Shown piece by piece: positions 62,392-64,000 of a DNA stretch of 64,000 nucleotides. Origin of the DNA: DATKJS01 sp964551995 (GTDB taxonomy: Bacteria > Acidobacteriota > Aminicenantia > Aminicenantales > Saccharicenantaceae); NCBI GenBank assembly GCA_964551995.1, contig CAZKFD010000006.1:33036-97035 (forward strand), given 5' to 3'. The translations under genes and the position numbers were made by a program. Within the stretch, counting starts at the first letter, position 1. Each line of letters starts with the position of its first letter. The notes below the pieces were generated by a model that saw only the letters and a program-made list of their open reading frames with translations, was not told the origin of the DNA and searched no databases.

Positions 62392-63639
62392 GTGTCAATT
62401 AGGAGAGAGTGCCTTGTCGCAATCGCGACAACCATTATGGCTCTTGGCACAATCAGTTTGTCCAGGGCCGAAACCTGGAAAGGAAAGGACCTCGAGGCTC
62501 TGTGGCGCAGGACGCCGTGGCATGTCGGGCCGTTCAGAATTCAACCGGCGATCGTCATATCAAACGCGGGCATCGACTCGAACATTTACTATACGCCAAC
62601 ACCCACAAAGGATTTCACGGCGACGGCGGGTCCGGAGGTTATCATATACCTTCCGATCTATCGAAAATTGATCCTTTCCGCCTCCGCCTCGCCCCAATAT
62701 GTTTATTATGTTAAAACCGATCAGCAGAGGACGTGGAATTATTATCTCAATGGGAGCGCCGCGCTCAACCTCAGGCGCATCTTCATGTCCCTTGATTGGC
62801 GCTATTCCGATGCCCGCCAGATCTGGAACTACGAAATCGACATCCGACCGCGGTGCAAGCAGGATAGCCTGAGCGGCACGTTTCTCATCCAGACCTCGTA
62901 CCGGACGTCGATCGAGGTCGACTACCGCGAGGACAAATATAACTATGAGAACCTCGACTACGAGATCTTCAATATCCCCGACGAGCTCGACAGGCGGGAA
63001 AAATATACAGACGTTTATGCGTATTACCAGATCACGTCCCGGACAAAGCTTTTTCTAGACGGTGAATATGGGGCCTATACTTTCGATTTCGCCGACACGG
63101 CGGCGCTCAAGGACTCGCACAGCTGGGCGTACTATGCAGGCCTGGATTTCTCCCCTACGGGGCGGATCCGCGGTCGGATCCGGCTGGGCTACAAGACCTT
63201 CGACCTCAAGTACGTGGAGGGCGAGAATTTCCAGGGCTTTGTCGGCGACTCCCAGGTTTCGGTCCGGCTGGCTAAGCCGTTCGTCCTGCGCGCATCCTAC
63301 ACACGCGATACGTATTTTTCTATCTGGTACAACAACGTCTATTTTGTCGGAAGCATACCGGGAGTCGGGGCGTCGGTCTATCCGCTGAAGTTCCTGCGCC
63401 TCGATTATGATTATTCATTCGGCAGGTACAGGTATCCGGTGGCGGCGCCCGGCGGCGAGAACAATATGGATGTCAAGCGCCTCGATAACTACCAGATCCA
63501 TTCCGTTGGGCTCTATTTCAGAGTCTGGGGGGAAGCGGCCATCGGGATCATCGGCAGCCGCTGGGTGCGCGATTCGAACGTTGCATCCGCGGCCGGAGTA
63601 AGGTATTTTCTAGGGACGAACTTAACGTATAATTTCTAG
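62392..63639 (+). CDS. Outer-membrane beta-barrel protein
   Basis: A 415-residue exported protein. The signal peptide is CLVAIATTIMALGTISLSRA (about 6-25, cleavage near RAE). The rest alternates aromatic and polar residues in strands (SASPQYVYYV, YYLNGSAALNLRRIFMSLDW, RIRLGYKTFDL) and ends in Phe (GTNLTYNF), as outer-membrane barrels do. Its place just before the Wza-like gene suggests a role in polysaccharide secretion, similar to the barrel proteins found with exosortase and Wzx/Wzy loci. GTG start behind AAGGAAAG. Confidence 0.8.
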   Translation: MSIRRECLVAIATTIMALGTISLSRAETWKGKDLEALWRRTPWHVGPFRIQPAIVISNAGIDSNIYYTPTPTKDFTATAGPEVIIYLPIYRKLILSASASPQYVYYVKTDQQRTWNYYLNGSAALNLRRIFMSLDWRYSDARQIWNYEIDIRPRCKQDSLSGTFLIQTSYRTSIEVDYREDKYNYENLDYEIFNIPDELDRREKYTDVYAYYQITSRTKLFLDGEYGAYTFDFADTAALKDSHSWAYYAGLDFSPTGRIRGRIRLGYKTFDLKYVEGENFQGFVGDSQVSVRLAKPFVLRASYTRDTYFSIWYNNVYFVGSIPGVGASVYPLKFLRLDYDYSFGRYRYPVAAPGGENNMDVKRLDNYQIHSVGLYFRVWGEAAIGIIGSRWVRDSNVASAAGVRYFLGTNLTYNF

Positions 63640-63672
63640 AAGAAGCGTTAGCCTTGGATGAGAAGGTCTGAG

Positions 63673-64000
63673 ATGAAAAAATTTGTCTGCATGATGGCAG
63701 CGATTCTTACAGTCGCCGCGTTAACGTGGGGGCAATCCCAGGCGGGACAGCCCTCGGCGCAAAACCTTAAGCCGGAAAAACCTGAGGCGGAAATCCAGAC
63801 CCCACGCGATGCCTTTGTCAAGGCCTATCGGATCGGGCCGGGCGACCTCCTCGAGATCAAGGTCTTCGAGCTCGATGAACTCAGCCAGACCGTCCGCGTT
63901 TCCGAGGACGGCTCGATCACCCTGCCGCTCCTCGGGAGGGTCGAGATCGAGGGCCTGACCCAGGAAGGTGTCGTCAACAAGCTCGCGGGGCTCCTGGCCG
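63673..64000 (+). CDS. Polysaccharide export protein (Wza/periplasmic SLBB type), 3' end outside window
   Basis: The visible 109 residues start MKKFVCMMAAILTVAALTWG, a signal peptide without an evident lipobox. The Poly_export motif follows: YRIGPGDLLEIKVFELDELS, then VSEDGSITLPLLGRVEIEG. It forms the periplasm-spanning or outer-membrane channel for capsule or exopolysaccharide export. Located 33 bp after the barrel gene, on the same strand. Confidence 0.9.
   Translation, partial: MKKFVCMMAAILTVAALTWGQSQAGQPSAQNLKPEKPEAEIQTPRDAFVKAYRIGPGDLLEIKVFELDELSQTVRVSEDGSITLPLLGRVEIEGLTQEGVVNKLAGLLA

Noticed and set aside
1..64000. CRISPR arrays, rRNA genes, tRNA genes and known riboswitches
   Set aside because: Scanning both strands by eye showed no regularly spaced repeats, no rRNA segments, no complete cloverleaf and no conserved riboswitch core such as the B12 box or FMN element.

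Overview
The window looks like a chromosomal segment from a GC-rich, Gram-negative bacterium. It encodes a TonB-type energy transducer, an outer-membrane beta-barrel and a Wza-type polysaccharide export protein. Secreted or cytosolic glycosidases (GH38, GH27), a sodium:solute symporter, a uroporphyrinogen-decarboxylase (URO-D) family enzyme and a bifunctional fucokinase/GDP-fucose pyrophosphorylase fit a saccharolytic organism. The Acidobacteriota/Aminicenantes lineage is a plausible home, but there is no rRNA or other decisive marker, so this is only an inference.

Region 1 (1-8.2 kb, mostly minus strand) holds a URO-D family gene cut by the window edge, a GH38 alpha-mannosidase, a truncated hypothetical gene, a tiny membrane protein, a second URO-D gene that is a deletion/frameshift pseudogene, a small acidic coiled-coil protein, and a 774-residue protein joining a response-regulator receiver domain to a TonB C-terminal domain. 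Region 2 (8.4-11.4 kb) is a papain-family (C1) peptidase gene cut off by an AT-richer insert that carries a tyrosine integrase and an excisionase-like HTH protein. Region 3 (11.4-28.7 kb) is the ordinary GC-rich backbone: an M48 peptidase with C-terminal zinc ribbons, a 40-residue peptide gene behind a consensus sigma-54 promoter, an aspartate ammonia-lyase-like gene, HrpA helicase (with an in-frame palindromic insert), an FAD disulfide oxidoreductase, a GH27 glycosidase, an M6 peptidase, a ceramidase-like enzyme and its neighbouring SSS transporter.

Region 4 (28.9-32.8 kb) is a decayed, AT-richer patch with an orphan phage terminase pair. The large subunit is broken by a +1 frameshift exactly at CTT TGA. 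Region 5 (32.8-41.9 kb) returns to GC-rich DNA: a LOG-family protein, Fkp, a REP-associated transposase (RAYT) with its palindromes, and three GDP-sugar genes (GDP-mannose 3,5-epimerase-like, Gmd, Rmd-like). Region 6 (42.2-59.2 kb) is a markedly AT-rich surface-polysaccharide island: glycosyltransferases, flippase, polymerase, methyltransferase, asparagine synthase, PglC-like initiating sugar transferase, and an unusual acetyltransferase/PLP-enzyme/FemAB-like trio. Region 7 (59.3-64 kb) shifts back towards the host composition, with a PglE-like aminotransferase, a PglF/CapD-like dehydratase, an outer-membrane barrel and the start of a Wza-like exporter.

The genes from about 38.9 kb onward form one pathway: GDP- and UDP-sugar precursors, then assembly on a lipid carrier, flipping, polymerisation and export. 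The most unusual items are the receiver-TonB fusion with Glu at the phospho-acceptor position, the sigma-54-driven peptide that shares an SDxAMW tail with a second small protein 15 kb away, the palindromic element read as 53 in-frame codons in hrpA, and the terminase frameshift at a prfB-like CUU-UGA site.
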